The notes beneath the pieces were generated by a model. It saw only the letters and a list, made by a program, of their open reading frames with translations, was not told the DNA's origin and did not search any database. This document shows, one piece after another, positions 54,201 to 61,883 of a DNA stretch of 64,000 nt (position 1 is the stretch's first letter; each line of letters starts with the position of its first letter). This stretch comes from JADJPG01 sp964491875. Lineage in GTDB: Bacteria > Verrucomicrobiota > Verrucomicrobiia > Limisphaerales > JADJPG01. Made by a program: the position numbers and the translations under genes. The DNA is taken from contig CAZBIC010000004.1 in assembly GCA_964491875.1 (NCBI GenBank), positions 1 through 64,000 on the forward strand, written 5' to 3'.

Positions 54201-55475
54201 GGAGTAAATTTGTCCGGCGGCAAGGCCGGGAATGTTTTGCCAGATCGAGGAGCTCTGGGTGGTGCCGCCGGCGGTGGAAATGATGCGCAGGCTGCGATTG
54301 CCGTTGCGTTTGACGGTGGTGGAGAGTGTGGAGTTGGTCAGGTTGGGCGAGACGTTCCACGGTGGGGAAAGTGTGGGGCTCTCGAAGTCGCCGTTGGGAA
54401 TCAGGTTGGCGCCGCCGTCGGGGTTGAGCCCGGCGACGAGTTTCAGGTCGTCGATGTAACCTTCGCCGAGGCCGGCCAGATAAACGTAAATCAAGCTGCT
54501 GCTCGCGACGCCGACGGCGGTGACGCGCACCCAGTCGCTCGTATGGGAAATCGTCCCGGAAATGCGGAGCGGTCCATCGAACTCGGAAACGTAGCGGCGG
54601 ATGGCCCAGTGTTCCGGGCGCCCGAACGACAAATTCACGCCGGTGGGCCGGCCGCCCTGGGCGTTCAGTTCCGTCTCGGCGTCCGGCGTGAGCCATTTCC
54701 AACGCGAGCCGTTCCAGAGATTCGCGGCGAACGGAATGAAGTTCGCATCCTGATAAATGCCGTCGTCGTCCGCGATGCGGGACCAGTAGCCGTAGGACCA
54801 GTTCGCTTGACCCTGCACGCCGGAGAAGTCCGTGACGGAATTCGCGATGCTCGTCGGGACGAACGGTGTTTCGCCATCGGTTTCGAAACCGACGCCAGTC
54901 GCGGCCGTTGTCCAAGAGGAATCGTCGAAGCCCAGAGCCGTCCACGAATCGCCGAGCGCACCGTTCTGCGGGACTAGGACACGGGCGCTGGCGCCTAGGG
55001 GAACCAACGTGGTGGTGGTTTCCTGCAAGGTGATGCCGTAGGAGACGCCGCTGATTTGCACCGGATAGGAGGGCGCAAATTCGGAGACGATGTTGGTGCC
55101 GTCCGGTTTGACGAGCGCGAGGTATTCGCCGTCGGCGCTGAGTCGGAAATCTGTGTGCAAGGTCGCTCCGGGGACGCGGCGATCTTTCCCGGACGCGAAG
55201 ACGATCAGATAACCATTGGGCGGAAGATTGGTGGCCGGAAACCGCCAGGCGTTGGCCAGAGTGGAGCGATCGGAGAGACGCCAGTCCAGGAGGTTGACGG
55301 TGCTGGCGCTGGCGTTATGGATTTCAATCCAGTCGGAGAAATCCCCGTCTTCGTCGGTGACGGGTCCATCATTGGCGGCCATGAACTCGGTGATGTAGAC
55401 CGCTTCTTGGGCAACTGAGGAGGAGACGGTAACCAGCATGGTTACGACGACGCCGAACAAAACAAGCAGGTGCAT
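48264..55475 (-). CDS. Giant secreted lamin-tail/CotH-kinase protein
   Basis: A 2403-aa exported protein with a signal peptide (residues 1-22). Domains in order are a lamin-tail domain (25-150), a beta-sandwich module A (about 210-520) interrupted by a 140-residue galactose-binding-like insert (315-454), and a second module B (525-715). A CotH region follows (about 995-1370, with SIAYDNEFYDNVFINLHG and PWDLDLVFGRTFG). Several further lamin-tail domains lie at about 1390-1960, and Ig-like repeats at about 2010-2270 (QPASQTAVGSQTATLSVTA). An Asp-rich repeat (DSDGDGLSDDWE) and the C-terminal module SYTIEFAEGFEDTSWQ ... RYYRIVTPRRP end the protein. It is the largest protein here and probably acts at the cell surface. 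Confidence 0.9.
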   Translation of the reverse strand: MHLLVLFGVVVTMLVTVSSSVAQEAVYITEFMAANDGPVTDEDGDFSDWIEIHNASASTVNLLDWRLSDRSTLANAWRFPATNLPPNGYLIVFASGKDRRVPGATLHTDFRLSADGEYLALVKPDGTNIVSEFAPSYPVQISGVSYGITLQETTTTLVPLGASARVLVPQNGALGDSWTALGFDDSSWTTAATGVGFETDGETPFVPTSIANSVTDFSGVQGQANWSYGYWSRIADDDGIYQDANFIPFAANLWNGSRWKWLTPDAETELNAQGGRPTGVNLSFGRPEHWAIRRYVSEFDGPLRISGTISHTSDWVRVTAVGVASSSLIYVYLAGLGEGYIDDLKLVAGLNPDGGANLIPNGDFESPTLSPPWNVSPNLTNSTLSTTVKRNGNRSLRIISTAGGTTQSSSIWQNIPGLAAGQIYSISYWYLATTNSSPLTVRFSGGWIDTTPAPCGDGTVARIFVDGNEVFQRAALVSSDTYSVTVPTRLGSRVDFVLDPGSGSDSECDSTVFTANLETSDPSLTVVADSVADWSFSGVQGENNWFYGYFDGGTNAAAPIYRATNFVAFPRNNGPHSTNNFWDGASWDWWNGDPPSTEIGQRVMNPNGINAGPQHWVVRRWISEVSGSITVDWSVLKLDANGAGVSARVFHNGNQRDAITLPGTNSSPTFRSVTINGVQAGDPIDIVLEPAGFGGAYGDGGDRSFVTATIRGRPTLSPYLTSSLQSAMKDQNASAYLRLPFTVTNPAAIQFLNLRLQHDDGFVAYLNGQPVASANAPATPQWNSAAAQSRSDGDVMNFDEFNLTTFRGLLQPGANVLAIHGLNASASDGDFLIRPELTASSVALDPNARRYFSPPSPGEENGAGGSAVGPLLSDVAHLPSLPGDTDEIIVTARVAPTFFPIDSVRLVYRVMFSNEVNVAMFDDGQHGDGAALDGLYGASIPATASQPGQMVRYYVFTTDTSTNSSRFPLFNDPKNSPQYAGVVIPNPGLTNPVPVLHMFVQNPVLITNATGTRCSIAYDNEFYDNVFINLHGQTTAGVFHKRSMNVDLNRGYKFRWSPNAPRVDDFNLLTPIADKSYVRQPLAYETFANAGVPTHFAFPVRIQQNNSFFGVFYMVEKGDDNFLDRVGLDPNGALYKVYLPLTNGYGGVAEKKTRRDEDNSDLQSLVDGLNAPSEAALKSFLYDNVDVPEVINFLATIQLVQNEDCCWFKNYYLYRDSEGTGEWQMLPWDLDLVFGRTFGFFQVGNQVINGYFNTNVYWTNLYYTQSRSAYDYIGVNHPLVNAIFLTDETYEMFHRRWSTVQEDFLRPSNTHPLLLRLERRVDELAAQLEPDAALDFAKWGNWAPTQTMSVAVNILKTEYFARRRGWIFNTLRFANDGPYVGPQPTNATIQFGAIEFNPASGRQSQEYVELRNPNNYAVDISNWRIDGAIQLTFRGGTVIPASGSLYLSPDVKSFRARTTGPRGGQGLFVQGNYRGQLSARGELLTLTDHRGRSVRSTNYVGAPSLAQRYLRVTEIMYHPTTLAGNVNSAEEFEYLELKNIGPVAVPLTGVRFTSGVEFDFTGSAVTNLAAGARVLIVKNPTAFTARYGAPGNIAGQYSGSLENNGELLRLEDATGEKILEFSYNNSWYPITDGNGFSLVIVNENAPFDTWDLKSSWRPSGSENGSPGANDIAPVAFAPVLINEVLSHTDLPAVDFIELYNPTTNAVNLRGWFLSDDFGTPRKFRIATDVVIPPGGYRTFTEADFNAAPALPTSFAFSSLGDEAYLFSGDANTNLTGYFHGFQFGAAANGVSFGRHVTSTGEEHFVAQISNTPNAANSGPRVGPVVLSEIMFRPPDNVFGQDDDFGEYIELFNAGASSVALFDPANPVNTWRVRGGVEFDFPTNVTLGAAAHLLLVSFDPANAELSDAFRVRYNVPPSTRILGPYSGKLDNSSDTLELLRPDAPVPGAIPYILVEALTYADSAPWPSGADGTGAALRRIATSQYGNDPAAWRATTPSVGAGSVGTIAPTITTQPASQTAVGSQTATLSVTATGSNPLRYQWLFNGANLFGQTNRSLVLPNVEFDNAGVYQVVVFNPAGAAISSNANLSVVLGAYVTSQPTNIALRGSTNLATYGFTTNNARFTVSAIGTGLLRYQWRFNGAAIPGATASSLTVSNVTLSNDGLYDIAITDNVGTIFSNPARLTVLVNPVLQVPPASITVITGSLFTVSASAAGNPAPFGFEWRQLSTLRASNTVFGNVDFPVFLAPTNFVTNQTWRVVVRNLASLGLTANATFQVTTVADSDGDGLSDDWEQRYGFNGGSASDRNLDPDNDGMTNWEEYQAGTNPTDGNSLLRIEGINGTDYRTLSFDAVASRSYTIEFAEGFEDTSWQRLSDVVARTNSRVESVVDPSFNTNRYYRIVTPRRP

Positions 55476-55583
55476 GAGAGGAAAGCGTTAGGGTTGTTGG
55501 CCGAGCGAGTGCGACGATGGCAGAACCCTTCGCGCAAGTCACCTGACAAAGCGCCGTAGCGTGAGAATTATCGCCGCGCTGAG

Positions 55584-56324
55584 CTAAGGGTTCACCGTTT
55601 TGTCGGCGGCGGGCTTCTGGAAGACGATGATGTGTTGGCGGGGAAGGATGGCGATCGTTTCGACCCAGCGCAGGGGCAGGGCGGACATTTCCTTCTTCAC
55701 CTGCGCCTCGGTCATCTTGTGCAGCGGCTTGATGGGCACGGCCGGATCTTCGCCACGGAACTCAACGAAGACAACGCGACCGCCGGGTTTCAACGCGCGC
55801 GTGATGGCGTCCATCATCTCGAACGGAAATTCGAACTCGTGATAGACATCCACCATCAACGCGAGGTCGACGGAATTCGACCGGAGCTTGGGATCGCTGA
55901 CGGTGCCGAGGACTGGTTTCACGCTGGTGATCCCGGCCTGATGCATCTGGTTGGTCAACAGGTCGAGCATTTCCGGTTGGATCTCCACGGCGAGGACGGA
56001 GCCGGTCGGGCCGGTTTTCTTCGCGAGCCGACGCGTGAAGTAGCCGGTGCCGGCGCCTATGTCGGCGATGACGTCGCCGGGCTTCACCTTGAGTTCGCCC
56101 ACGAGTTTCTCGGTATGCTCCTCCTCGTCGCGCTCTGGACGTTCCAACCAGTCGGCGACCTGGTGGCCCATCACGTGGGAAATTTCCCGGCCCATGTAAA
56201 ACTTGCCGATGCCGTCGCGGCTGTGTTCCTTGCGGAACTCGTAGCGATTGGTGGCGGTGGATTCGGCGGCGATGACGGACACCACCCAGTGCAGGCCGAG
56301 AAACGCTGCGAAGAGAGCACGCAT
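55584..56324 (-). CDS. Exported SAM-dependent methyltransferase
   Basis: A 246-aa class I methyltransferase with a signal peptide (MRALFAAFLGLHWVVSVIAA). Motif I is IADIGAGTGYFTRRLA near residue 87, motif II is VLAVEIQPEMLDLL, and LALMVDVYHEFEFP and ALKPGGRVVFVEF follow. SAM is not expected outside the cytoplasm, so an exported methyltransferase is odd; the leader might instead be a membrane anchor with cytoplasmic retention. Similar leader-bearing methyltransferases occur in PVC genomes. It lies after the giant lamin-tail gene on the same strand order. The target is unknown. Confidence 0.75.
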   Translation of the reverse strand: MRALFAAFLGLHWVVSVIAAESTATNRYEFRKEHSRDGIGKFYMGREISHVMGHQVADWLERPERDEEEHTEKLVGELKVKPGDVIADIGAGTGYFTRRLAKKTGPTGSVLAVEIQPEMLDLLTNQMHQAGITSVKPVLGTVSDPKLRSNSVDLALMVDVYHEFEFPFEMMDAITRALKPGGRVVFVEFRGEDPAVPIKPLHKMTEAQVKKEMSALPLRWVETIAILPRQHIIVFQKPAADKTVNP

Positions 56325-56427
56325 GACGGATGGTTGGCGCGGTCACGGAGTGGATTCAAGCCTGCGCTGCGTTCGGCGAATGGAAGCATGGTTGCCTCGG
56401 CGTTGGATTTGCTCTACAGAGCGGGTG

Positions 56428-57681
56428 GTGAAATCGACGAAGTTCATTCTGCTGCTGGCGCTCCTGAATCTGGGAGTGGCGGCGGGCGTTTTGTACTACG
56501 TCTTTCGAACGCCAACGCCCACCGCAGTGACGCCAGAGTCGGCAGAATTGGTTCCGAGCGCTCCCGCGGAACTGGAAGCGGCCCCGGTTCCCGTGACCGT
56601 GGAGAAGGTCGTGTTGGTGACGAACCAGTTCCGCTGGGTGCAACTCGAGTCGGAGGATTACAAGACCTACATCGCGCGACTGCGATCGATCGGCTGTCCG
56701 GAGCAGACGATTCGCGACATCATCATCGCGGATCTCGACAAGTTGCTCGCACCCGAGGTGGCGTCCGCGCAGGGGCGCCGGAAGGATTTGAAGTATTGGC
56801 ATTCAGAAGAGGAGGAGATGCTGAACGACGTCGATCCGCGTGAAGCGTTCCGCAAGCAGCGCGACATCGACAAGCGCAAGCGCGACATCATCCGCGAGTT
56901 GGTGAACGCCGATCTGTTTCGCGAGCGGATGAAGACGAGCGGACAGGAGGATTACTACGAGCGTCGGCTGGGGTTTCTGGCGGAGGAACGTCGGACGCAA
57001 GTGCGCGAGGTTTTGGAAAAGTTCGACGAAGCTGAACGAAAGATTCAGGACAAGGACAGTCTGGAGCCCGTGCCGCTTTCCGTGATGGACCGGACAAAGC
57101 TGCGTCTGCTTCGCCAGCAGCGCGAAGACGAAATCAAAGCGCTGATGTCACCGCAGGAGAAGCAGCAGTATGATCTCTGGCTTTCGCCGACGGCGAATGA
57201 AGTTCGCCACGCAATCTATGGAATGCAGGCGACCGAGCAGGAGTTCCAGACCATTTATCAGGCGCGCAAGGCGTATGAGGAAACCTGGGGACAGCGCGAC
57301 CCGGACTTGCTTGATGCGGCGACGCGTCAGCGAATGGAGGAGGCGCACGGGGATATGGAGGGGCAGATTGAACAAAGCCTCGGCCCGGAACGTTACGCGG
57401 AATACAAGCGCGGTCAGGATCACGATTTTCATCTGCTCAGCTCATTGGCGACGCAATACCAGCTGCCGAAGGACAGGGTGGCGGAGGTTTACAGTTACAA
57501 GGTAGAGGCGAACAACTATCGCCAGCAGGTGAAGGCCAGCTCCGAGATGACGCCGGAACAAAAGCTGGCGGCGATGAAGGAGATTGCCGCTGAGAGCCGC
57601 AAGACGGTCGCTGCCGCGCTTGGGCCGAAGGCTTTCAATCATTATCTGAGGACGGGTCAGGCGACATGGCTGGATGAGTAG
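56428..57681 (+). CDS. Membrane-anchored helical protein, unknown
   Basis: A 417-aa protein with one N-terminal transmembrane helix (FILLLALLNLGVAAGVLYYVF) and a long Glu/Lys/Arg-rich helical body likely to form coiled coils (landmarks RKQRDIDKRKRDIIRELVNADLF and RTQVREVLEKFDEAERKIQ). SPTANEVRHAIYGMQATEQEFQ and a GPKAFNHYLRTGQATWLDE-like ending follow. The start is taken as GTG 56428 directly before the helix; an ATG at 56380 is possible. It is divergent from the methyltransferase gene. I recognise no family. Confidence 0.7.
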   Translation: MKSTKFILLLALLNLGVAAGVLYYVFRTPTPTAVTPESAELVPSAPAELEAAPVPVTVEKVVLVTNQFRWVQLESEDYKTYIARLRSIGCPEQTIRDIIIADLDKLLAPEVASAQGRRKDLKYWHSEEEEMLNDVDPREAFRKQRDIDKRKRDIIRELVNADLFRERMKTSGQEDYYERRLGFLAEERRTQVREVLEKFDEAERKIQDKDSLEPVPLSVMDRTKLRLLRQQREDEIKALMSPQEKQQYDLWLSPTANEVRHAIYGMQATEQEFQTIYQARKAYEETWGQRDPDLLDAATRQRMEEAHGDMEGQIEQSLGPERYAEYKRGQDHDFHLLSSLATQYQLPKDRVAEVYSYKVEANNYRQQVKASSEMTPEQKLAAMKEIAAESRKTVAAALGPKAFNHYLRTGQATWLDE

Positions 57682-57814
57682 CTATCTAAGGAGCTTTTCA
57701 TCGCTTGGTTCTATTGGCTTGTCAGTGTTTGGTGCCGCTCGTATAAGCCCGACCGTGCAACGCAGTTCATTGGCGCAATCTAGTTCGTTGAAACCGTTCT
57801 CCCGCTAAATCCCC

Positions 57815-58588
57815 ATGCTGGCCCGAAGAGTTATTCCCTGTCTGGACGTTCACGGTGGTCAGGTCACGCGCGGCGTGCAGTTCGGCAAGGCCGAGGCTGG
57901 CGAGCTGCGCAATGTGGGCGATCCGGTCGAACTCGCTTTGCGTTACAACGAGCAGGGCGCGGACGAGATGGTGTTCTTCGACATCACGGCGACGGCGCAC
58001 GGGCGGGGGACGATCGTGGATGTGATCGAGCGCACGGCGGACCAGTGCTTCATGCCGCTGACGGTCGGCGGCGGCATTCGCACCGTGGACGATATGCAAA
58101 CGATGCTGCGTGCGGGAGCGGACAAGGTGAGCATCAATTCCTCCGCCATCGCGACGCCGGATTTGATTCGCACGGGCGCGGAGAAGTTCGGCAGCCAGTG
58201 CATCGTGGTCTCCATCGACGCAAAAAAAACGGGCACCGACAAATGGGAGGTTTTTGTGGCGGGCGGGCGGAAGGCAACCGGACTCGACGCCATCGAATGG
58301 GCGAAGAAGGCCGTGGCACTGGGAGCAGGGGAGATCGTGCTAAACAGCATTGATGCGGACGGAACAAAGGCGGGCTTTGACCTCGTGGTGACGCGGCGCA
58401 TCAGCGAATCGGTCGGCGTGCCGGTCGTGGCGAGTGGTGGCGCCGGGACGTTGCAGCATATGGCGGATGTGCTGAATGAAGGCAAGGCGGACGCGGTGCT
58501 GGCCGCGAGCATTTTCCATTTCGGAACGTATACCGTGGGCGATGTGAAACGGTTCCTCGGTGAACGAGGAATTCCGGTCCGCCTCTAG
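57815..58588 (+). CDS. hisF: Imidazole glycerol phosphate synthase cyclase subunit
   Basis: A 257-aa TIM-barrel subunit that, with HisH, forms the imidazole ring of histidine. Catalytic aspartates are in CLDVHGG (Asp11) and in VVSIDAKK. Phosphate-site motifs are VGGGIRTVDDM, GADKVSINSSA, VVASGGAGTLQHM and ADAVLAASIFHFG. Loop 1 reads DVHGGQVTRG where the widely known form is DVxDGRVVKG, so the usual Lys19 is Arg here. No other his genes are nearby. Length is normal. Confidence 0.96.
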   Translation: MLARRVIPCLDVHGGQVTRGVQFGKAEAGELRNVGDPVELALRYNEQGADEMVFFDITATAHGRGTIVDVIERTADQCFMPLTVGGGIRTVDDMQTMLRAGADKVSINSSAIATPDLIRTGAEKFGSQCIVVSIDAKKTGTDKWEVFVAGGRKATGLDAIEWAKKAVALGAGEIVLNSIDADGTKAGFDLVVTRRISESVGVPVVASGGAGTLQHMADVLNEGKADAVLAASIFHFGTYTVGDVKRFLGERGIPVRL

Positions 58589-58620
58589 CACGGGTTTCAA
58601 CGGTCCTTTGACCAGCTTCC

Positions 58621-59040
58621 ATGAACGATCTCATTCAAACCCGTTGGCTTCCCATCGCGCTGCTTGTCGGTTCGAACGTTTTCATGACGTTTGCGTGGTA
58701 CGGACATCTCAAGCACAAGGATCAGCCGATCTGGCTGGTAATTCTCGTGAGCTGGGGCATCGCCTTCTTCGAGTACTGCCTGATGGTGCCGGCGAATCGT
58801 TGGGGTAGCGGACGCTATACGGCGACGGAGTTGAAGATTATCCAAGAGGTTGTGACGTTGACGGTCTTCAGCGGCTTTGCGGTGGCTTACCTCGGAGAGA
58901 AGATTCGATGGAATCACGTAGCGGCGTTCCTTTGCATCATCGCGGCGGTCGGGTTTACGTTTTTGCCGAAGTCGGATCGAACATCGAACGCGGTACAAGC
59001 GGAGCAGGGCGAGCGGGCGAAAACGTTGCCGAAACCGTGA
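58621..59040 (+). CDS. DUF486 (DMT-superfamily) membrane protein
   Basis: A 139-aa protein with four transmembrane helices in the DUF486 pattern: LLVGSNVFMTFAWYGHLKH, WLVILVSWGIAFFEYCLMVPANR, LKIIQEVVTLTVFSGFAVAYLGE and WNHVAAFLCIIAAVGFTFL. It ends in a polar tail of about 25 residues. The family belongs to the drug/metabolite transporter superfamily but has no known substrate. It starts 32 bp after hisF, so co-transcription is likely. Confidence 0.88.
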   Translation: MNDLIQTRWLPIALLVGSNVFMTFAWYGHLKHKDQPIWLVILVSWGIAFFEYCLMVPANRWGSGRYTATELKIIQEVVTLTVFSGFAVAYLGEKIRWNHVAAFLCIIAAVGFTFLPKSDRTSNAVQAEQGERAKTLPKP

Positions 59041-59102
59041 CGCCGTCGCGAGCGAGAATTCCAGACGTGACTTGAGGCAGGCGCCATTTCATTGTCCGGC
59101 CT

Positions 59103-59753
59103 GTGCGAAGTGTGTTTTTAGGTTTTCTGTTCGGGATGATTCTTGGAGCCTCCTCGGGCTGTAAACCGGAGCAGTCGACGTCGGCGAAAAGCAATGCAAC
59201 CACTCCAACAAACGAAGGTGCAAAAACTGTGAGCGCAAATACCAACGAAGTGGCGGTGATCAAAACGAGTGCGGGAGAAATGGTCGTTGAATTCTGGGCC
59301 GATGTGGCGCCGAAGACGGTCGAAAATTTCAAGAAGCTGTCGAGGGATGGCTTTTACGACGGCACGGCGTTTCACCGAATCATCAAGGGATTCATGATTC
59401 AGGGCGGCGATCCGTTTACAAAGGACGCCAGCAAGGAAGCGTTCTGGGGCACGGGCGATCCAGGCTACAAACTCAAGGCGGAGTTCAACGATCGTTCGCA
59501 TCAGCGCGGCGTGCTCTCGATGGCGCGCTCGCAGCATCCGGATTCGGCCGGCAGCCAGTTTTTCATTTGCCTCGGTGACGCGAGTTTCCTCGACCGGCAA
59601 TACACGGCCTTTGGCAAAGTGATCAAGGGTGACGATGTGCTCGGTAAGATCGGCGATACTCCGGTGAAGGCGAGCGGCGGCGAGGCGAGCAAGCCAACGG
59701 TGCGCGTTGCGGTTGAAGGAATCAAAATTGTTCCCGCGAACACCGTTCAGTAA
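59103..59753 (+). CDS. Lipoprotein peptidyl-prolyl isomerase (cyclophilin)
   Basis: A 216-aa cyclophilin. The N-terminus ends in the lipobox-like GASSGC, so the mature protein should be a lipoprotein, followed by a Ser/Thr/Asn linker. Cyclophilin landmarks are GEMVVEFWADVAPKTVENFKKL, FHRIIKGFMIQGGDP, GVLSMARSQHPDSAGSQFFICLGD and FLDRQYTAFGKVIKG (catalytic Arg in FHRI). It probably assists folding of exported proteins. The start is GTG 59103. Confidence 0.93.
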   Translation: MRSVFLGFLFGMILGASSGCKPEQSTSAKSNATTPTNEGAKTVSANTNEVAVIKTSAGEMVVEFWADVAPKTVENFKKLSRDGFYDGTAFHRIIKGFMIQGGDPFTKDASKEAFWGTGDPGYKLKAEFNDRSHQRGVLSMARSQHPDSAGSQFFICLGDASFLDRQYTAFGKVIKGDDVLGKIGDTPVKASGGEASKPTVRVAVEGIKIVPANTVQ

Positions 59754-59787
59754 AGCCCACGGCAGCGAGGGAACACTCTGATTCGAC

Positions 59788-59982
59788 ATGACCATCGACC
59801 AGCTGACACAGATTTTGGGTCGGCTCGGATGTCCGGAAGGACGGGCGGCGGAAATGGCCGCTCATTTGGATAAGCGCGCCAGGCAACTCGCCGAGGCGCA
59901 AGGTCGCACTTACGAAGAGTCCCTCGCACATCTCTTGAACTTGATGAAGCAAGGCTGGGCCGCGAAGGAACGCGGTTTGTAG
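59788..59982 (+). CDS. Small conserved helical protein, unknown
   Basis: A 64-aa protein made of three short helices (MTIDQLTQILGRLGCPEG, AAEMAAHLDKRARQLAEAQG, YEESLAHLLNLMKQGWAAK). It has no signal peptide, and I recognise no family. It lies between the cyclophilin and NUDIX genes on the same strand with short gaps (34 and 24 bp), so it is probably in the same operon. Length and composition support a real small gene. Confidence 0.6.
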   Translation: MTIDQLTQILGRLGCPEGRAAEMAAHLDKRARQLAEAQGRTYEESLAHLLNLMKQGWAAKERGL

Positions 59983-60006
59983 CCGGACCTTTTCGGAAAC
60001 ATCTCC

Positions 60007-60558
60007 ATGATCAAACCGTGGCCCCAGACAAACTCGACCGCTCTCGGTGATTACCGGATCTTCAAGGTTCGTTCCGATGAAAAGGTTTCGCCGCGCACGG
60101 GGAAGAAGCATGATTTCTATGTCATCGAGTGCGTGGATTGGGTGAACGTGATTGCGATTACGCCGGATGAGAAGTTGGTGATGGTGGAGCAATACCGACA
60201 CGGCTCGAACACGGTGGAGCTGGAGATTCCTGGCGGCATCATGGATTCCTCGGATGCGTCGCCCGTGGCGACCGGTGTGCGCGAGTTGCGGGAGGAGACG
60301 GGATTCGAGGGCGAAGGCGCGCGACTGCTTGCGAGTGTCTTTGCCAATCCGGCGATCATGAACAACTCCTGCCATACGGTGATGATTCCGAATTGTTCAT
60401 TGAAGCATCCTGTCGAGTGGGACAGCGGCGAAGACATGGTGACGCGCTTGGTGCCGATCGCGGAAATTCCTGGTCTGGTCGCTTCCGGCAAGATCCGGCA
60501 TCCGCTGGTGGTGGTGGCCTTGTATTACTTCGAATTGGACCAGCGCAAGCAGTGCTGA
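60007..60558 (+). CDS. NUDIX hydrolase, ADP-ribose-pyrophosphatase-like
   Basis: A 183-aa NUDIX protein with the Nudix box GGIMDSSDASPVATGVRELREETGF near residues 77-101 (key residues G, REL, EET) preceded by VELEIPGG. The pattern FANPAIMNNSCHTVMIPN after the box fits ADP-ribose or nucleoside-diphosphate-sugar hydrolases, but the substrate cannot be fixed. The start is ATG 60007. Confidence 0.9.
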   Translation: MIKPWPQTNSTALGDYRIFKVRSDEKVSPRTGKKHDFYVIECVDWVNVIAITPDEKLVMVEQYRHGSNTVELEIPGGIMDSSDASPVATGVRELREETGFEGEGARLLASVFANPAIMNNSCHTVMIPNCSLKHPVEWDSGEDMVTRLVPIAEIPGLVASGKIRHPLVVVALYYFELDQRKQC

Positions 60559-60671
60559 GGCGGTTTTGGTAGTGCCGGGGAGGACGATTCTTCTTTCACG
60601 AGGGGGTGGATTCTGCGTTTATCTCACGCGCCGTTTCCCGATTCCCGGGGACGCTGTTTACAAAACTGATT

Positions 60672-61883
60672 ATGAACACGATCTCGACTGTCTTACTGAA
60701 ACCCGGCGAAGCCGACCGCGTCCTCGCCGGTCACCCCTGGATTTACCACGGTTCGCTTCTCCGACTGACCCAACCTGCTGTGGACGGCGATCTCGTTCAG
60801 GTCAAGGATCACCGTCAGCGGTTGCTCGGAGTCGGGTTCTACAATTCCAAGTCGAAGATCAATGTCCGGATGATTGCGCCGGATCGTGTCGAGGTGGATC
60901 GCTCGTTCTTCATCGAGCGCATTCGTGCGGCGTTGGATCTGCGGCAACGGTACATGCCGGGAGCGAGTTCGTTTCGGGTGGTGAATTCGGAGAGCGATCA
61001 ACTCAGCGGATTGATCGTCGACAAGTACGAGGATGTTCTCGTGGTGCAAACGTCGGCGCTCGGCATGGATCGTCGCAAGGCGGACATCATTGTCGCACTG
61101 CGCGAGATCTTTTCTCCCCGCGCCATCGTGGAGCGCAACGAAGTGGCGTCGCGGAAATTTGAGGGACTGCCGGATGCGAGCGGCGTGGTTTTTGGGGACG
61201 CTCCGGGCAGCATTCAGGTGAAGCTGAACGGTTTGTCATTCGAGACGGATTTGATCGCGGGTCACAAGACAGGACTTTATCTCGATCAGCAGACGAACTA
61301 CCGGCTGGTGTCCGAGTTCGTTCCCAAGCTGAAGAATGCGCAAGTGCTGGATTGCTTCAGCTTCCTGGGAGGCTTCGGTCTTCACGCGGCCAAGGCGGGC
61401 GCGGCCAATGTTCATCTTCTTGATCAAAGCGCGGATGCCATTGAGGCCGGAAAGCGTAATGCAAAGGCGAATGGCGTGGAGGCGAAGTGTTCCTTTGAGA
61501 ACGTGAACGTCTTTGACTGGCTGAAGGCTCAGACGACGGCGAAACCGAATGAGAAGGTACTGCCGCGGTTTGATTTGCTCGTGCTCGACCCACCGTCGTT
61601 CACCCGCAATCGCGCCGCCGTGCCCGATGCGTTGCGTGGCTACAAGGAAATCCACATTCGCGCCCTGAAGCTCTTGAAGCCGGGCGGGGTGCTGGCGACG
61701 TTCTGCTGCTCACATCACGTCACGACGGAGCTGTTCCAAGATGTCATTCTTGCGGCGGCCTACGATGCGCGAAAGCTATTGCGGCGCGTGGCGACGTACG
61801 GCCAGTCGCCGGATCATCCGGTGATTCCGGCGATTCCGGAGACGGAGTACTTGAAGGGCTTTGCTTTCGAGATCGTTCGCTAG
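60672..61883 (+). CDS. RlmI-family class I rRNA methyltransferase
   Basis: A 403-aa protein with an N-terminal PUA domain (VLLKPGEADRVLAGHPWIYHGS) and a RlmI/RlmK-type SAM methyltransferase domain: SGLIVDKYEDVLVVQT, HKTGLYLDQQTNYRLV, motif I QVLDCFSFLGGFGLHAAKAGA, catalytic-region LLVLDPPSFTRNR and GGVLATFCCSHHV. Relatives make 5-methylcytosine in 23S rRNA (C1962 in E. coli). The start is ATG 60672, since the upstream part is unlike the family. Confidence 0.9.
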   Translation: MNTISTVLLKPGEADRVLAGHPWIYHGSLLRLTQPAVDGDLVQVKDHRQRLLGVGFYNSKSKINVRMIAPDRVEVDRSFFIERIRAALDLRQRYMPGASSFRVVNSESDQLSGLIVDKYEDVLVVQTSALGMDRRKADIIVALREIFSPRAIVERNEVASRKFEGLPDASGVVFGDAPGSIQVKLNGLSFETDLIAGHKTGLYLDQQTNYRLVSEFVPKLKNAQVLDCFSFLGGFGLHAAKAGAANVHLLDQSADAIEAGKRNAKANGVEAKCSFENVNVFDWLKAQTTAKPNEKVLPRFDLLVLDPPSFTRNRAAVPDALRGYKEIHIRALKLLKPGGVLATFCCSHHVTTELFQDVILAAAYDARKLLRRVATYGQSPDHPVIPAIPETEYLKGFAFEIVR

